Positions 21,306-31,207 are shown, counted from the first letter of the stretch. The stretch is 31,655 nucleotides of DNA from RYN-428 sp035695715 (GCA_035695715.1 DASRRM010000018.1:1-31655), one strand, 5' to 3'. The notes: generated by a model not told the origin, from the letters alone. Program-made: numbers and translations.

Positions 21306-23297
21306 GTGGCGCTTTTCTCTCGTTTTGGAGTCCGAACATTGCCGACCCGGCCGATCGATTCACTGGCTCTCGCGACGTTCATTGCGGTGATGGCAATGAG
21401 TGCGCTGCCGGCATGGGCCGAACGGGGCGAGAGCGATGCCGACGTGGCGGCGGCACGTGCCGACGCGATGAAGACTTACAAGAGCGAGGTGCAGCCATTT
21501 ATTTCGACCTACTGCATCCGCTGCCATGGGGAAAAGAAGAAAAAGAACGGCGTGACATTTGAATACGCCATCAGGACACCGGCTTCGCCGTCATTTCGAT
21601 CGCTGTGGAAGCGGGCGTCCGACAAGATCAATTCGCGCGACATGCCGCCCGACGATGAGGACAAGCAGCCCAGCGCCGAGGAACGCCAGGTGATGGTGCA
21701 GTGGATCGCGGGGATGAAGTATCTCAGCCCAAAAGACCCCGGCCTGTTTGTCATTCGGCGGCTGAGCAAGGCCGAATATGGCAATACGCTGCACGATTTG
21801 TTTGGCGTCGATCCCCAAATCGTGCATGAGCTGCCGGATGATGTGTTTGGCGCGGGGTACACCAACTCTCTGTCCCCATTATTGATGGAGCAATATCTGG
21901 CGGTGGCTAATGAAGTGGTGAATAAGGTCATCGCGCCGCCCGGCTCGCCGCCGACGGCCATCCAGCAGCGGCTGTTTGGGGCTGATCCGGGCGCCAATGG
22001 CGATGAGAAAGCGGCAGCGCGGAGGGTGGCGGTTTCGCTTGCCCGGCTGGCGTATCGCCGGCCGCCGTCGGAGGGGGAAGTGGATGTTTTGATGCGCGTG
22101 TTCGCGCTGGCCAAAAATCAGGGCAAGGCATATTCTGATGCGCTGCGGCTGATGCTGAAGGCTGTATTGGTGTCGCCGCAGTTTCTGTTTATTACGCCGG
22201 ACGCGGCCGACAAACCCGCTGATATGAGCGGCGGCGGGATCGTTGCCCTGGATGATTATCAACTCGCCTCCCGGCTCTCGTATTTTCTCTGGGCCAGCAC
22301 GCCGGATGCGGAGTTGTCGGCTTTGGCTGATGCGGGGAAATTGCACGATCCGGCGGTGCTGGCCGAGCAGGCGCGGCGGATGATGAACGATCCGCGCTCG
22401 CGCGCCTTGTTCGACGGATTTGGCGCGCAGTGGCTTGGCCTGGACAAGCTCGCTGGCAAGACCTTCGACAACGGCAAATTCCCGCAGATGACCGCTGACA
22501 TGCGCTCGGCGATGTACGATGAGGCCCGGCTATTCTTTGAAAGCATCCTCCATGAAAACCGCAGCCTGACGACTTTTATCGACAGCGATTACACCTTCCT
22601 CAACGGCACGCTTGCGCCGGTTTATGGCTTGCAGAAAACCGTCACCGGCACGGCGATGCGCCGGGTGAAACTCAGCGATGCCAATCGTGGCGGCATCCTC
22701 ACCATGCCGGGCGTGCTGGCGGACACTTCCTTCCCCAATCGCACCAGCCCGGTCAATCGCGGCGTATGGGTATTGGAGCAGGTGTTGGGCGAAACCGTTC
22801 CTCCCAAGCCGGCCAATGTTCCGTCGCTGGAAAAGCAGGACAAGCAAAAAGTCGCCAACCTGACGCTTCGCCAGCGCACCGAGCTGCATCGCACCGACCC
22901 GCAATGTGCCAACTGCCATAAGGTGCTCGACCCGATCGGCTTTGGCCTGGAAAACTTCGACGCCATCGGCCGCTGGCGCGACATGGACGACACCGGCGGC
23001 GCGATCGACGCCACCGGCGAATTGCCCGGCGGACATCATTTTTCATCGCCGCGCGAGCTGAAGGAAATCATTGCCGCCCGAAAGGACGAGTTCACGCAAA
23101 ACCTGGCCGGCAGGATGCTGGCATATGCGCTATGCCGGCAGTTGGAAGGGTACGATGAGGTGGTCGTCGATCGGCTGTGCGACAGGATTTCCAGCGATGA
23201 TTATCGAATGCAGACGCTGGTTGTCGGCGTTGTGACCAGCTATCCTTTCACGCATCGCCGGATTGGTAAGCTGGCCGATGCAGCGCGTGTGAAGTAG
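21306..23297 (+). CDS. Secreted PSCyt1/DUF1587-DUF1595-DUF1592-DUF1588-DUF1585 cytochrome protein
   Basis: A protein of 663 residues. The signal peptide ends at AWA (about residue 38). The planctomycete cytochrome segment has heme motif CIRCH (70-74) and probable distal Met in DMPP (113). DUF1587 starts at RRLSKAEYGNTLHDLFGV (151-168). DUF1595 lies around ARLAYRRPPSEGEVDVL (246-262), DUF1592 around 314-440, and DUF1588 around 456-555, with a second motif CANCH (534-538) in CHKVLDPIGFGLENFD. DUF1585 closes the chain. GTG 21306 is the longest start; TTG 21339, 8 nt behind GGAG (21327-21330), is an attractive alternative. The biochemical role is unknown. The DUF1552 partner usually adjacent is absent. 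Confidence 0.93.
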   Translation: MALFSRFGVRTLPTRPIDSLALATFIAVMAMSALPAWAERGESDADVAAARADAMKTYKSEVQPFISTYCIRCHGEKKKKNGVTFEYAIRTPASPSFRSLWKRASDKINSRDMPPDDEDKQPSAEERQVMVQWIAGMKYLSPKDPGLFVIRRLSKAEYGNTLHDLFGVDPQIVHELPDDVFGAGYTNSLSPLLMEQYLAVANEVVNKVIAPPGSPPTAIQQRLFGADPGANGDEKAAARRVAVSLARLAYRRPPSEGEVDVLMRVFALAKNQGKAYSDALRLMLKAVLVSPQFLFITPDAADKPADMSGGGIVALDDYQLASRLSYFLWASTPDAELSALADAGKLHDPAVLAEQARRMMNDPRSRALFDGFGAQWLGLDKLAGKTFDNGKFPQMTADMRSAMYDEARLFFESILHENRSLTTFIDSDYTFLNGTLAPVYGLQKTVTGTAMRRVKLSDANRGGILTMPGVLADTSFPNRTSPVNRGVWVLEQVLGETVPPKPANVPSLEKQDKQKVANLTLRQRTELHRTDPQCANCHKVLDPIGFGLENFDAIGRWRDMDDTGGAIDATGELPGGHHFSSPRELKEIIAARKDEFTQNLAGRMLAYALCRQLEGYDEVVVDRLCDRISSDDYRMQTLVVGVVTSYPFTHRRIGKLADAARVK

Positions 23298-23310
23298 CGG
23301 TGTATGAAAG

Positions 23311-23547
23311 ATGAGTATGATGTTGCGTGCAAGAAACATTCTTCTGGCCGCGGTGGTGGTGATTGCATTTGCCGGCATCGCATCGGCCTGCCCTCTTTGC
23401 AAGGACTCGATCGCCAGCACCGACTCCGCCGGCTCGCCGGGAATATCCGATGCGTTTAATACCAGCATTTACGTGATGCTGGGTTCATTTCTGGGAGTGT
23501 TGGGATTGGTGGCGGGAATCATCATCAAGGGCATTCGGGGCGGGTGA
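23311..23547 (+). CDS. Small CPLC-motif membrane protein
   Basis: A protein of 78 residues. A signal peptide (LLAAVVVIAFAGIASA) precedes a mature part that opens with CPLCK (C27, C30), a two-cysteine site suited to a metal, a heme thioether or a disulfide. A C-terminal membrane helix follows (about 52-72, VMLGSFLGVLGLVAGIIIKG), then a short basic tail. It begins 13 bp after the DUF1592-type gene and is likely cotranscribed. Small secreted proteins with this layout are frequent in planctomycetes near respiratory genes, but I know no function. ATGs at 23311, 23317 and 23320 are all possible; GAAAG (23306-23310) favours a later one. Hairpin E3 follows 18 bp after the stop. Confidence 0.75.
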   Translation: MSMMLRARNILLAAVVVIAFAGIASACPLCKDSIASTDSAGSPGISDAFNTSIYVMLGSFLGVLGLVAGIIIKGIRGG

Positions 23548-23564
23548 GATTATTCCCGCAGAAG

Positions 23565-23656
23565 GAGCCGCGCACGAAGGGTATTCCCGAAGTAAGCGGA
23601 GTTAATCGTCCGAACACCGCTTACTTCGGGAGTACCCTGCGTGCGCGGCTCTTTTT
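23565..23656 (+). repeat. Long hairpin repeat E3, acting as terminator
   Basis: Arms 23565-23599 and 23617-23651 pair over 35 bp with two mismatches around a 17-nt loop that is unlike those of E1 and E2. CTTTTTG follows on the plus strand (T-run from 23652), so it can serve as an intrinsic terminator for the CPLC gene. It lies between convergent genes. Confidence 0.9.
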
Positions 23657-23672
23657 GCGCGAGTGCTGCACA

Positions 23673-26261
23673 TCATTTCCCCGTCAGCCGGTACAAATCC
23701 ACATCTGCCGCCAGGATATTGCCGTTGGATTGCAGGGCGACGACGGCGTTGGTGGCGTTGAAGGCAGCGCCGTTGTCGAGATAGACGAAGCCGTCCACGC
23801 CGAAAGTTGTATCCAGGCCCTTGCTGGTAAAGCGGGCGACGGTGGCGTAGGTCGTCGGTGGGCCTTGGAGGTTGGGGTGGGCCTGGTTGCCGCTGTTGTA
23901 CGATTCGCCCGCACTGGCGCCGCCGGTGACGATTTCGCCGTTGCTCTGGATGGCGATGCTGCTGATGACGTCGTTACCGTTGGGGGCTAAGGCGATGATT
24001 CCGCCGGTGCCGAAGGTGGGATCGAGCTTCCCGTTTTGGGTATAGCGGGCGAGGATGCCTTCCTCGCCCTCGTCGGACGACACGGCGCCGCCGGCGACGA
24101 TATCGCCGGTGGTTGGATCGATCGCCAGCGCATTGAGTGTGGCCGGCCCGGCGGCAAAGGACGTGACCCCATTTCCCGATGCGGAGTTGAGGAAAGTCGT
24201 GTCGACCGAGCCGTTGGGCAGCAAAGCCTCCAGTTGGAAACTGCCCCCCACGGTGCCGGCCAGCAGCACATCGTTATTCTTCAGGATGGCTACGCCCGTG
24301 GCGATTGCCGAGCCTTTGCTGAAGGTGAGGGTCTGCTTCCCGCCCGCGCCGAACGTCGAATCCAGTTTGCCGTTGGACAGATATCGCGCGACGGCAAACA
24401 GATTGTTTCCATTTTGCGTTGCATACCCGGCGGCGACGATATCGCCGTTGCTTTGGATCGTCAGTGCGTTGCAAACCTGATAAACGCTCTTGCTGTCGAC
24501 GACGGTGGTCACCAATCCGCCGCTGCCAAAGCTTTGGTCGTATGCGCCGCTGGGCAGATAGCGCACCATGGCGAATTCGGTGCTGGTTCCAACTTGTCCA
24601 GAGCCGGCAACGAGAATATCGCCGTTGCTGAGCACCTTGATCGCATTCCAATGGGCGCTGTTGCCGAGGCGCAGGTAGACCCGGCCATCGGTGCCGAAGG
24701 TGGTGTCGAGGGTGCCGTTGGCGTTATAGCGGGCGATGGCGGCGTCGGTGGGCTGGGTGGCGGCGTCGGGCGTCAGCTCGCTGCCGACGATGAGGATTTT
24801 TCCGTCGCTTTGCGTGGCGATGCCGTTCACCAGGCCGGTGATGCCATTCGACTGCTGCACAGCGCCGTGATATCCGAAGCTGGTGTCGAGCGTGCCGGCC
24901 AGGGTATAGCGGGCCAGGGCGAAATCGCTGGTGGTGCCGATGTTGGAAGACCCTACCATGACGATGTCCTGGTTGGGCTGCTCCAGGGCCGCACCGACCA
25001 TGGACACTTCGTTGCCGCCGGAGGAATCGGCCAATGGCGTGTTGGTGACGGTGCCGCGAACGCCGGTCGTGCTGAAGCGGACGAAAAGGAATTCCTCAAT
25101 GCCATTCACAGGCGTGGAATATTCCGACGTGCCGGCCACGACAATGTCCCCATTCTTTTGAATAAGCGCATCGGTCGGCTGAATGAACGAGCCGTTGGCA
25201 TAGCTGGTCAGGCCTTTGCTTCCGAAGGTGGTATCGAGCGACCCGTTGATATTGAAGCGGGCGACGTACAGGGTATTGCTGTCGGAATAGGGCTGGGTGA
25301 CGATGCTGCCGGTGGTGGCGACATCGATTTTGCCGTTGGATTGCAGGGCGGCGACGACCGGCTCTGCGCTGACATACGCTCCGCCGAAGCCTCCCTCTCC
25401 AAGGGGCGGAATGATCGCGGAACTGACAATGCCTTTGGTGCCGAACGAGGTATCGAGTGCGCCGCTGGGGAGATAGCGGGCGAGGGTGAGGTTGAATGTC
25501 CCGGTGCCGTCTTCGCTGGTCCCGACGGATCCCGAAGCAACCAGATCGCCGTTGGGCTGAAGGAGGAGCGAATCGATTCCGCCGCCGGCGCTGGGGAATG
25601 CGGTCATCACCCGGCCGGCGGCGCCGAAGGTGGTATCGAGCTTGCCGGCGGTGGTTAGGCGGGCCAGGGCGAAGTCGCCGTTAGCGCCGCTCAGGCCACT
25701 CTGCGCCATTCCGCCCACGACGATGTTGCCGTTGGATTGAATGACAAGAGAGCTCGCCGTGTCAAAGTCGAGGAAGGAAATGGTGGCCAGGCCCTTGGTG
25801 CCGAAGGTGGTGTCGAGCGCTCCGGTGGAAAGATATCGCGCGACGACGATGCTTGATTTGCCTTGTGCCTGGTCCTGGCTGTTACCCACGACGACGATCT
25901 TGCCGTCTTTTTGCACGGCGGCGGCGGTGATCGTTTCTTCGGGCGTTCCGAGGTTGGTGTACACCTTTCCGCCGTTGCCGAAGGTGCGATCGACCAGCCC
26001 ATTGGCGTCAAACCGCGCCAGGGCGAATCCGCCTCCTGAATCCGTGCCGGCCGCGATGATCTTGCCGTCGCTTTGCAGCGCCGTCGCCGAGGCGCTTCCG
26101 TAGGGAATCAACTCGCCAAAGGCCGTTCCCCCAAGGCCAAAAGTTGGATCGGACGCGCCGGCGCTGAGGCACAGCCGCTGCTCGAGCGTTTCGACGGCCT
26201 GGCGAACGGCAGAAAATCGGCGCGAAGAACGAATGGACGCTTGTTTCTTCCCTATGGGCAT
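23673..26261 (-). CDS. LEPR-motif delta-60 repeat protein (14 blades)
   Basis: A protein of 862 residues. The N-terminus is basic (KKQASIRSSRRFSAVRQ) and followed by VETLEQRLCLSAG, the surface motif, with no hydrophobic signal core. The remainder is delta-60/DUF5122-type beta-propeller repeats, each a blade with LQSDGKIIxAGT, FALARF and DTTFGxxG. I count thirteen clear DxxFxxxG blade ends plus one degenerate blade (after residue 370, STTGVRGTVTN), 14 in all. ATG 26261 is preceded by GGGAGG (26268-26273). It has no catalytic residues and is presumably a surface scaffold or ligand-binding protein, related in its blades to the propeller of the 13982-18253 gene. Confidence 0.92.
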   Translation of the reverse strand: MPIGKKQASIRSSRRFSAVRQAVETLEQRLCLSAGASDPTFGLGGTAFGELIPYGSASATALQSDGKIIAAGTDSGGGFALARFDANGLVDRTFGNGGKVYTNLGTPEETITAAAVQKDGKIVVVGNSQDQAQGKSSIVVARYLSTGALDTTFGTKGLATISFLDFDTASSLVIQSNGNIVVGGMAQSGLSGANGDFALARLTTAGKLDTTFGAAGRVMTAFPSAGGGIDSLLLQPNGDLVASGSVGTSEDGTGTFNLTLARYLPSGALDTSFGTKGIVSSAIIPPLGEGGFGGAYVSAEPVVAALQSNGKIDVATTGSIVTQPYSDSNTLYVARFNINGSLDTTFGSKGLTSYANGSFIQPTDALIQKNGDIVVAGTSEYSTPVNGIEEFLFVRFSTTGVRGTVTNTPLADSSGGNEVSMVGAALEQPNQDIVMVGSSNIGTTSDFALARYTLAGTLDTSFGYHGAVQQSNGITGLVNGIATQSDGKILIVGSELTPDAATQPTDAAIARYNANGTLDTTFGTDGRVYLRLGNSAHWNAIKVLSNGDILVAGSGQVGTSTEFAMVRYLPSGAYDQSFGSGGLVTTVVDSKSVYQVCNALTIQSNGDIVAAGYATQNGNNLFAVARYLSNGKLDSTFGAGGKQTLTFSKGSAIATGVAILKNNDVLLAGTVGGSFQLEALLPNGSVDTTFLNSASGNGVTSFAAGPATLNALAIDPTTGDIVAGGAVSSDEGEEGILARYTQNGKLDPTFGTGGIIALAPNGNDVISSIAIQSNGEIVTGGASAGESYNSGNQAHPNLQGPPTTYATVARFTSKGLDTTFGVDGFVYLDNGAAFNATNAVVALQSNGNILAADVDLYRLTGK

Positions 26262-26496
26262 GACTTGCCTCCCTCGAATGAGTAATTGGCGGACATTCTA
26301 CCCAATGGCGGGCTGATAAAAGGCGTCGACGCCGTGAAAACCGGTTGTAAACACAGAAAGGAACCCGGCGGTGGAATGGTTCATGGCGTCTATGCCAGAT
26401 ATTCCTGCTTCACCATGCATCGTGTTTGGGAAAAATGCAAATGGGGTTTTTGCAGTCGATCCATCGAGATTGTTCCATGAAACATCCATTCCCGCG

Positions 26497-26536
26497 AAAA
26501 ACAAAAGAGCCCGGAATGTCTTGCATCCCGGGCTCT
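26497..26536 (-). terminator. Rho-independent terminator of the PKD-repeat gene
   Basis: On the minus strand a 9-bp stem AGAGCCCGG/CCGGGCTCT (26528-26536 with 26506-26514) is followed by TTTTGTTTTT (26505 down to about 26496). It is 40 bp beyond the stop of the gene at 26577-31184. Confidence 0.92.
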
Positions 26537-26576
26537 ATCGGTTTTACCTCATGAGATTCAGTTTTTTAGAGAGCTA

Positions 26577-29500
26577 TCAGGTTACGGTGATGGTCAGCGT
26601 AAAGGTGACCGGCGTTCCGCCACCGCCGTCCACGACGGTGATGGTGACGTGCTTGGCGCCGGCCGTTGTGTACTTGTGCGTGCCGTACACGTTCCAGAAG
26701 CTCCCGACGTTCGTGGTCGCGCCGGTCTTGGTGAAGGTGGCGTGCGTGGTTGGCGTGCCATCGCCCCAGTTGATCGTCCCGACGTAGTCGTTCTGCGCCG
26801 GGGTATTGGTCGCATCCTCATCGGTGAAGCTGCCGAGGAAGTGGTTGGTGAACGTGGTGTTATGGGCGACGGAGAAGTTGGTCCCATGACCATTCACCAA
26901 CGGGGCGTCGAGCACTATCACCGTGGAGGTGACGCTGGCGCTTTGGCCATCGGTGTCGTGGATGCTGATCACCGGATGGTAAGTTCCCTCATCGTGGTAG
27001 GTGTGCGTTCCGTTCACGGTGAAGTTGCCCGAGCCATTGCTGACGATGGAGCCAGTGCTGGTGGTTCCATCTCCCCAATTGATCGTCGCACTGAGTTTGG
27101 CCGTCGTGCTGGCGGAATTGTTGTCGTGGAACGTGGCAACGGCGGCGGTGAACGAGCGGCCTTCCAGAATGTTGCTGCCGCTGACGGTCTTGCTGCCGGG
27201 CGTAATCAGCACCGAGGCGGTGATGTGAGCGGTGCTGGTGAGCGTTATGCTCGACCCGCCGACGTCCTTGATCGTCACCGTGGTGTGGAACGTTCCCGCG
27301 GCGGCGTAGGTGTGGGTTCCCTTGGCGGCGAAGTTGGACCCGCTCAGGGTGACAGTGCCAGTGGATGTCGTTCCATCACCCCAGTTGATGGTGACGGTGT
27401 AGTGCGAGGCGGCCTCGGCGCCGCCGGTGTCGACAAAGGTCGCGACCTGCACGCCATTGAGGGCCGACCCGGCTGAACCGTTGACAGCCGTGGCCGTGCC
27501 GGTGAGTGGGGCGTCGGCGATGCTGGCGCTGCCTGGGACGCTGACGGGAGAGGCCGGGGCGGTAGTCGTCTTGACGGTGACGCCGTTAATCACGGAACTG
27601 GTCGTGCCGCCATTATAGCGAACGGTGACGGCAGTCGTGTAGGCGCCTTCCTCGGCGTAGGTGTGGGTTGCAGTGACATAGAAGAGGGACTGGTCGACGG
27701 CATCCTGGGTGATGACGCCAGCGCCGCTGGTTCCGTCGCCATAGTTGACGGTGACGGTGAATTGCGAGGCTTTGACGCCTGGGACGCTGCTGTGGAACGT
27801 CGCCACGGTGCCGCCGACGCCATGGCCTTCGACGCCGGTTAGGGTGATCGGGATGCCGGCCGTGGGAAGTGCCGGGGCGGCATTGGTGAGCTTGAGGTTC
27901 TCAAAATTCTTTGCATCCACCGTCCCCGCGCCTGGGGTGGTGATGAGTAATTCGCCGGGCAGTGCGCCGGCGGTAATTGTGGGCACAGCTCCGCCGGCAT
28001 CATAATTCAGCGTATCGATGCCCGTGCCACCATCAAAGGTGGCGTTTGTTCCGGCGGGGACGCCAGCGCCGCTCACGTTGGCGGTATCGCTTCCGCTGCC
28101 AAGATTGCCGGAAACGGGTAAGCCCGCCGGCGTGGCGATTATGTTCAATTGATCGTTCTCGCCGGCCAGGGTGTTCACATTCAGGCTTGTCAGCCCCGTC
28201 GATGCGTTCGGCAGGTTGATGGATCCGGCCTGATCTTCGCCGGACGACCCGGTATTGACGGCCACCACCGTCTTATTGGCGATGGTGGTGGTTTCAAAGG
28301 AGGTGGGAGAAACACTGCTGGCGATTTGCGCTGTCTGGAACCCGCCGAACACCGCTCCGTCGGTGATGGCGAAGGTCGGATCGGCCGTTGCGCCCAGAAG
28401 GATATTGAACGTGTAGAGCAAGGCGGCGGCGGTGTCGTTCACCGGGCTTAGGCCGCTGTAGGTCAGGCCGGTGGTAACGCTGCTGGCATCGACGAGGCTG
28501 ATATTGCCTGCGCCGTGGCCGGTGGCATTGTGAACTTCGCTGGAGAAAGCGCCGGAGGGAAGCGTGCCGACGAGGTTGAGGACATTGCTCGCGCCGCCGC
28601 CGCCGGTGTAATTCAGGCCATTGGCGTTAAGGTTCGGAATAGGATTACCGGCGGAGAGGTCGATCGTGAAGTTGTCGCTGCCGGTGCCGGCGTTGACGGC
28701 AACTGTACTGGCATCCCCAGTATTATAGGTAATGACGCCGGGTGAGATTCCGGTCATCGTCCCTGTGCCCGCGCCGCCGGCGAGCGTGAAAGTTCGGCCG
28801 GTCGGATCGGCTGAATCGTCTAACGTGATGGCGCTGAAAGCGAAGGTGTTGGTGATATTCACCGGGCCGAGAATGTTTTGCATATTGCCGCCGATATCCC
28901 CGAGGTTGACAACGTCGGTGCCATTCTGGCCGTTGATATCGAGCGTGCCGTTGGACGCGGTGGCGGAAACGTCGGTGAGGTCATTGCCGAATCCGGTGTT
29001 GAGGGTGGTGAGTGTGCTGCTGACCGAAGGATCTCCAAGCGTGCTGGTGACAACGAACGTGTTGCCGCCAGTGCCACCGGAGACTCTGAGCGAATCGATA
29101 TCCGTTGCCACCCAACTGATGAATCCCGGACAAAGCCCGGTGAGCGAGGCGGCGGTGAGGGTGGCGAACTTTCCGCTGGTATCCTGCGAGTCGTCGAGAA
29201 TAAGCGACGTTAAACCAAGAGTATTGGAGACGTTGACCGCGCCCTGAATTTCCTGCATTCCGACGTTGGCAACTCCGCCGATGGTCACTGTGTCTGAGCC
29301 GCCTTGCCCATTGATGTCCAATGTATCGCCGCCGGTCGCGAATACATTGACGGTGTCGTTGCCGACGCCGGCATTGAGGACGGTATCGGCCGGTCTGGCG
29401 GTGCCGTTCACGGCGAAAGTATTGCCCCCGCTGCCGCCGTTGATGGTGAGCGGAGATTGCAAATCGATGGGGCGATAACTCGTCGTGCCAAGTCCGGCAA

Positions 29501-31184
29501 CGGCAACGCTGGCGGTATTGGCCAGGTTATCATCGTCCAGCGTCCAGGATTGGCTGGTGGTGTCATTCTCATCGTGGAAATTGAGGGTGTAGAATCCGGG
29601 TACATCGGTGATGTTGATCGGGGCGTCGATGCTTGTCATCGAACCCGCCCCGCCGGTCGATCCGATGTTGACGACATCGCCACCTCCGGTGGAATTGGCG
29701 CTGATGTTGACCGGCTCGTTGTCGGCCAACACGTTCACGGTGCTGCCGTCGGTTGCCCCGGCAGTCACATCCAGCGTGCCGAAGAAACCGGTGCCGTTCA
29801 CATTGATCGTGTCGGCTCCGTTCTGGCCGTTGATGTTGTAATTGACGAAGTCGGCGGTGTCGTTGACGTCGATCGCGTTGGCGCCGTTGGTGCCGAGGGT
29901 GTTCTCGGCGTTGAGGGTAAGGGTGCCGATGTTGTCATCGTAGGTCAGGCCGCCGAAGACAATGCGGCTGACGGTCGTGCCGGTGACGGTGTAGCTGTCG
30001 TTGAAATCGGCGGAGGAATCATCGAGGGTCACGACGTCGCCGAAACTCGCCCCGCCGTGAACGATGACCGGGCCACGCAGATTGTCCAACCCGCCAGTTT
30101 CGCCGGCGTTGCTGAGGTCAATGAAGTTTGCATTGGGGCCGCCGTTGATCGTTGTTGTCGTCCCGGGCTGCGTATTATTGATGTCGAAGGTAACGCCCGA
30201 CGTGCCGTGCGTCCCGCCGTTGATGTTGAGAGAGGTGACGCTGGCGTCGTATTCGATGGGCCCGGCCGAGAGGCCGGTCACCTCAAACAGTGCATTGGCA
30301 TTTCCCGAGAGGTTGTCGAGCGTAGCCGTTGCGCTGGTCGTATCGCTGTGATCGTCGATAGCCAGCGCGGTCGTGCCGCCGGTGTCAGTGACCGCGATGG
30401 GAGCGCCGACAACGCTGGCGTTGCCGGTGCCAACATTTACCGTGTTGGCGCCGCCTCCGAGGTCGATGTTCAGGGCAGTTCCGATCCCTGGGGAAATATC
30501 GCCCAGCACGTTGGCGGTGTCGTTGGCCGCCCCGCCGATGATCGTCGTGCTTGCAGTGGTGGCATTGAACGTCGAATGGATGTTGAATATGTTGGCGGTC
30601 GGGCCTCCCTCGATCGTATAGCTATTGATAGGGCCGAAGGAGGTAATGTCGATTCCTCCCAAGGTTCCTCCGGGGCCGGTGATGTTTCCCAGCGTTGCGT
30701 AGAAGTCATAGTTTCCGGCGGCATGGGTGCTGGAACGGTCATCAACGACCAGCGAATTATTTGCCGGGGTCCCAACGACTCCGAGGTGGACGAGTGCGAA
30801 GATATTGCTCGCCGGGCTGGAAAGATCGCCGAGCGTAACAGACGATCCCACGCCGGTCGTTGGGGTGAGGTCGATTGTCGAGGACGAGTTGGCGGCAAGC
30901 GTCTGGGTTCCTGGTGTGTTGGTGTCCCAGTCGGTCGAGAAGGTCGAACCGCCGTCCTGGCTGTATTCGAGGATCGGATTGCCTGCGACCATCACCTCGT
31001 TGATGAGTATCGACGCGCCGGTCGAGGCGACGGGGCTCACCGTCGCGGTTTGACCGGAAAGCGCAAAAGTATAGCTCAACATCACGCGGCTTTCGAGTTG
31101 CTCCACCGGCGGGCGAGCGGCGCTGGAAATGGCCTGACGACTGCGACGCGAAGAGCGCTTGGCGCGCGAAAATGGCGAGTTCAT
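26577..31184 (-). CDS. Giant LEPR-motif surface protein with beta-repeats and four PKD domains
   Basis: A protein of 1535 residues. ATG 31184 was chosen since AAGGGAAGA (31189-31197) stands before it. The surface motif VEQLESRVMLS (about 27-37) follows a strongly basic RAKRSSRRSRQ stretch, again without a hydrophobic signal. The central ~1000 residues are diverged ~110-130-residue beta modules with recurring NTFxV, GNDTxNVxAT, LDINGQNGxDxVNLG, GxVNITNTxxxxxLxLDDSxD and SPGxIxY elements. The C-terminus carries four PKD-like domains, each with NWGDGT or NYGDGT and GTHTY. No anchor is evident. The role is probably adhesion or matrix structure. The leader carries a large hairpin, and a strong terminator follows the gene. 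Confidence 0.9.
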   Translation of the reverse strand: MNSPFSRAKRSSRRSRQAISSAARPPVEQLESRVMLSYTFALSGQTATVSPVASTGASILINEVMVAGNPILEYSQDGGSTFSTDWDTNTPGTQTLAANSSSTIDLTPTTGVGSSVTLGDLSSPASNIFALVHLGVVGTPANNSLVVDDRSSTHAAGNYDFYATLGNITGPGGTLGGIDITSFGPINSYTIEGGPTANIFNIHSTFNATTASTTIIGGAANDTANVLGDISPGIGTALNIDLGGGANTVNVGTGNASVVGAPIAVTDTGGTTALAIDDHSDTTSATATLDNLSGNANALFEVTGLSAGPIEYDASVTSLNINGGTHGTSGVTFDINNTQPGTTTTINGGPNANFIDLSNAGETGGLDNLRGPVIVHGGASFGDVVTLDDSSADFNDSYTVTGTTVSRIVFGGLTYDDNIGTLTLNAENTLGTNGANAIDVNDTADFVNYNINGQNGADTINVNGTGFFGTLDVTAGATDGSTVNVLADNEPVNISANSTGGGDVVNIGSTGGAGSMTSIDAPINITDVPGFYTLNFHDENDTTSQSWTLDDDNLANTASVAVAGLGTTSYRPIDLQSPLTINGGSGGNTFAVNGTARPADTVLNAGVGNDTVNVFATGGDTLDINGQGGSDTVTIGGVANVGMQEIQGAVNVSNTLGLTSLILDDSQDTSGKFATLTAASLTGLCPGFISWVATDIDSLRVSGGTGGNTFVVTSTLGDPSVSSTLTTLNTGFGNDLTDVSATASNGTLDINGQNGTDVVNLGDIGGNMQNILGPVNITNTFAFSAITLDDSADPTGRTFTLAGGAGTGTMTGISPGVITYNTGDASTVAVNAGTGSDNFTIDLSAGNPIPNLNANGLNYTGGGGASNVLNLVGTLPSGAFSSEVHNATGHGAGNISLVDASSVTTGLTYSGLSPVNDTAAALLYTFNILLGATADPTFAITDGAVFGGFQTAQIASSVSPTSFETTTIANKTVVAVNTGSSGEDQAGSINLPNASTGLTSLNVNTLAGENDQLNIIATPAGLPVSGNLGSGSDTANVSGAGVPAGTNATFDGGTGIDTLNYDAGGAVPTITAGALPGELLITTPGAGTVDAKNFENLKLTNAAPALPTAGIPITLTGVEGHGVGGTVATFHSSVPGVKASQFTVTVNYGDGTSGAGVITQDAVDQSLFYVTATHTYAEEGAYTTAVTVRYNGGTTSSVINGVTVKTTTAPASPVSVPGSASIADAPLTGTATAVNGSAGSALNGVQVATFVDTGGAEAASHYTVTINWGDGTTSTGTVTLSGSNFAAKGTHTYAAAGTFHTTVTIKDVGGSSITLTSTAHITASVLITPGSKTVSGSNILEGRSFTAAVATFHDNNSASTTAKLSATINWGDGTTSTGSIVSNGSGNFTVNGTHTYHDEGTYHPVISIHDTDGQSASVTSTVIVLDAPLVNGHGTNFSVAHNTTFTNHFLGSFTDEDATNTPAQNDYVGTINWGDGTPTTHATFTKTGATTNVGSFWNVYGTHKYTTAGAKHVTITVVDGGGGTPVTFTLTITVT

Positions 31185-31207
31185 TGTTCTTCCCTTCAGA
31201 ATTGCAG

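Noticed and set aside
24036..25658. A 540-codon plus-strand open frame opposite the delta-60 gene
   Set aside because: It mirrors the repeated blade codons on the other strand; it has no ribosome site and no domain.
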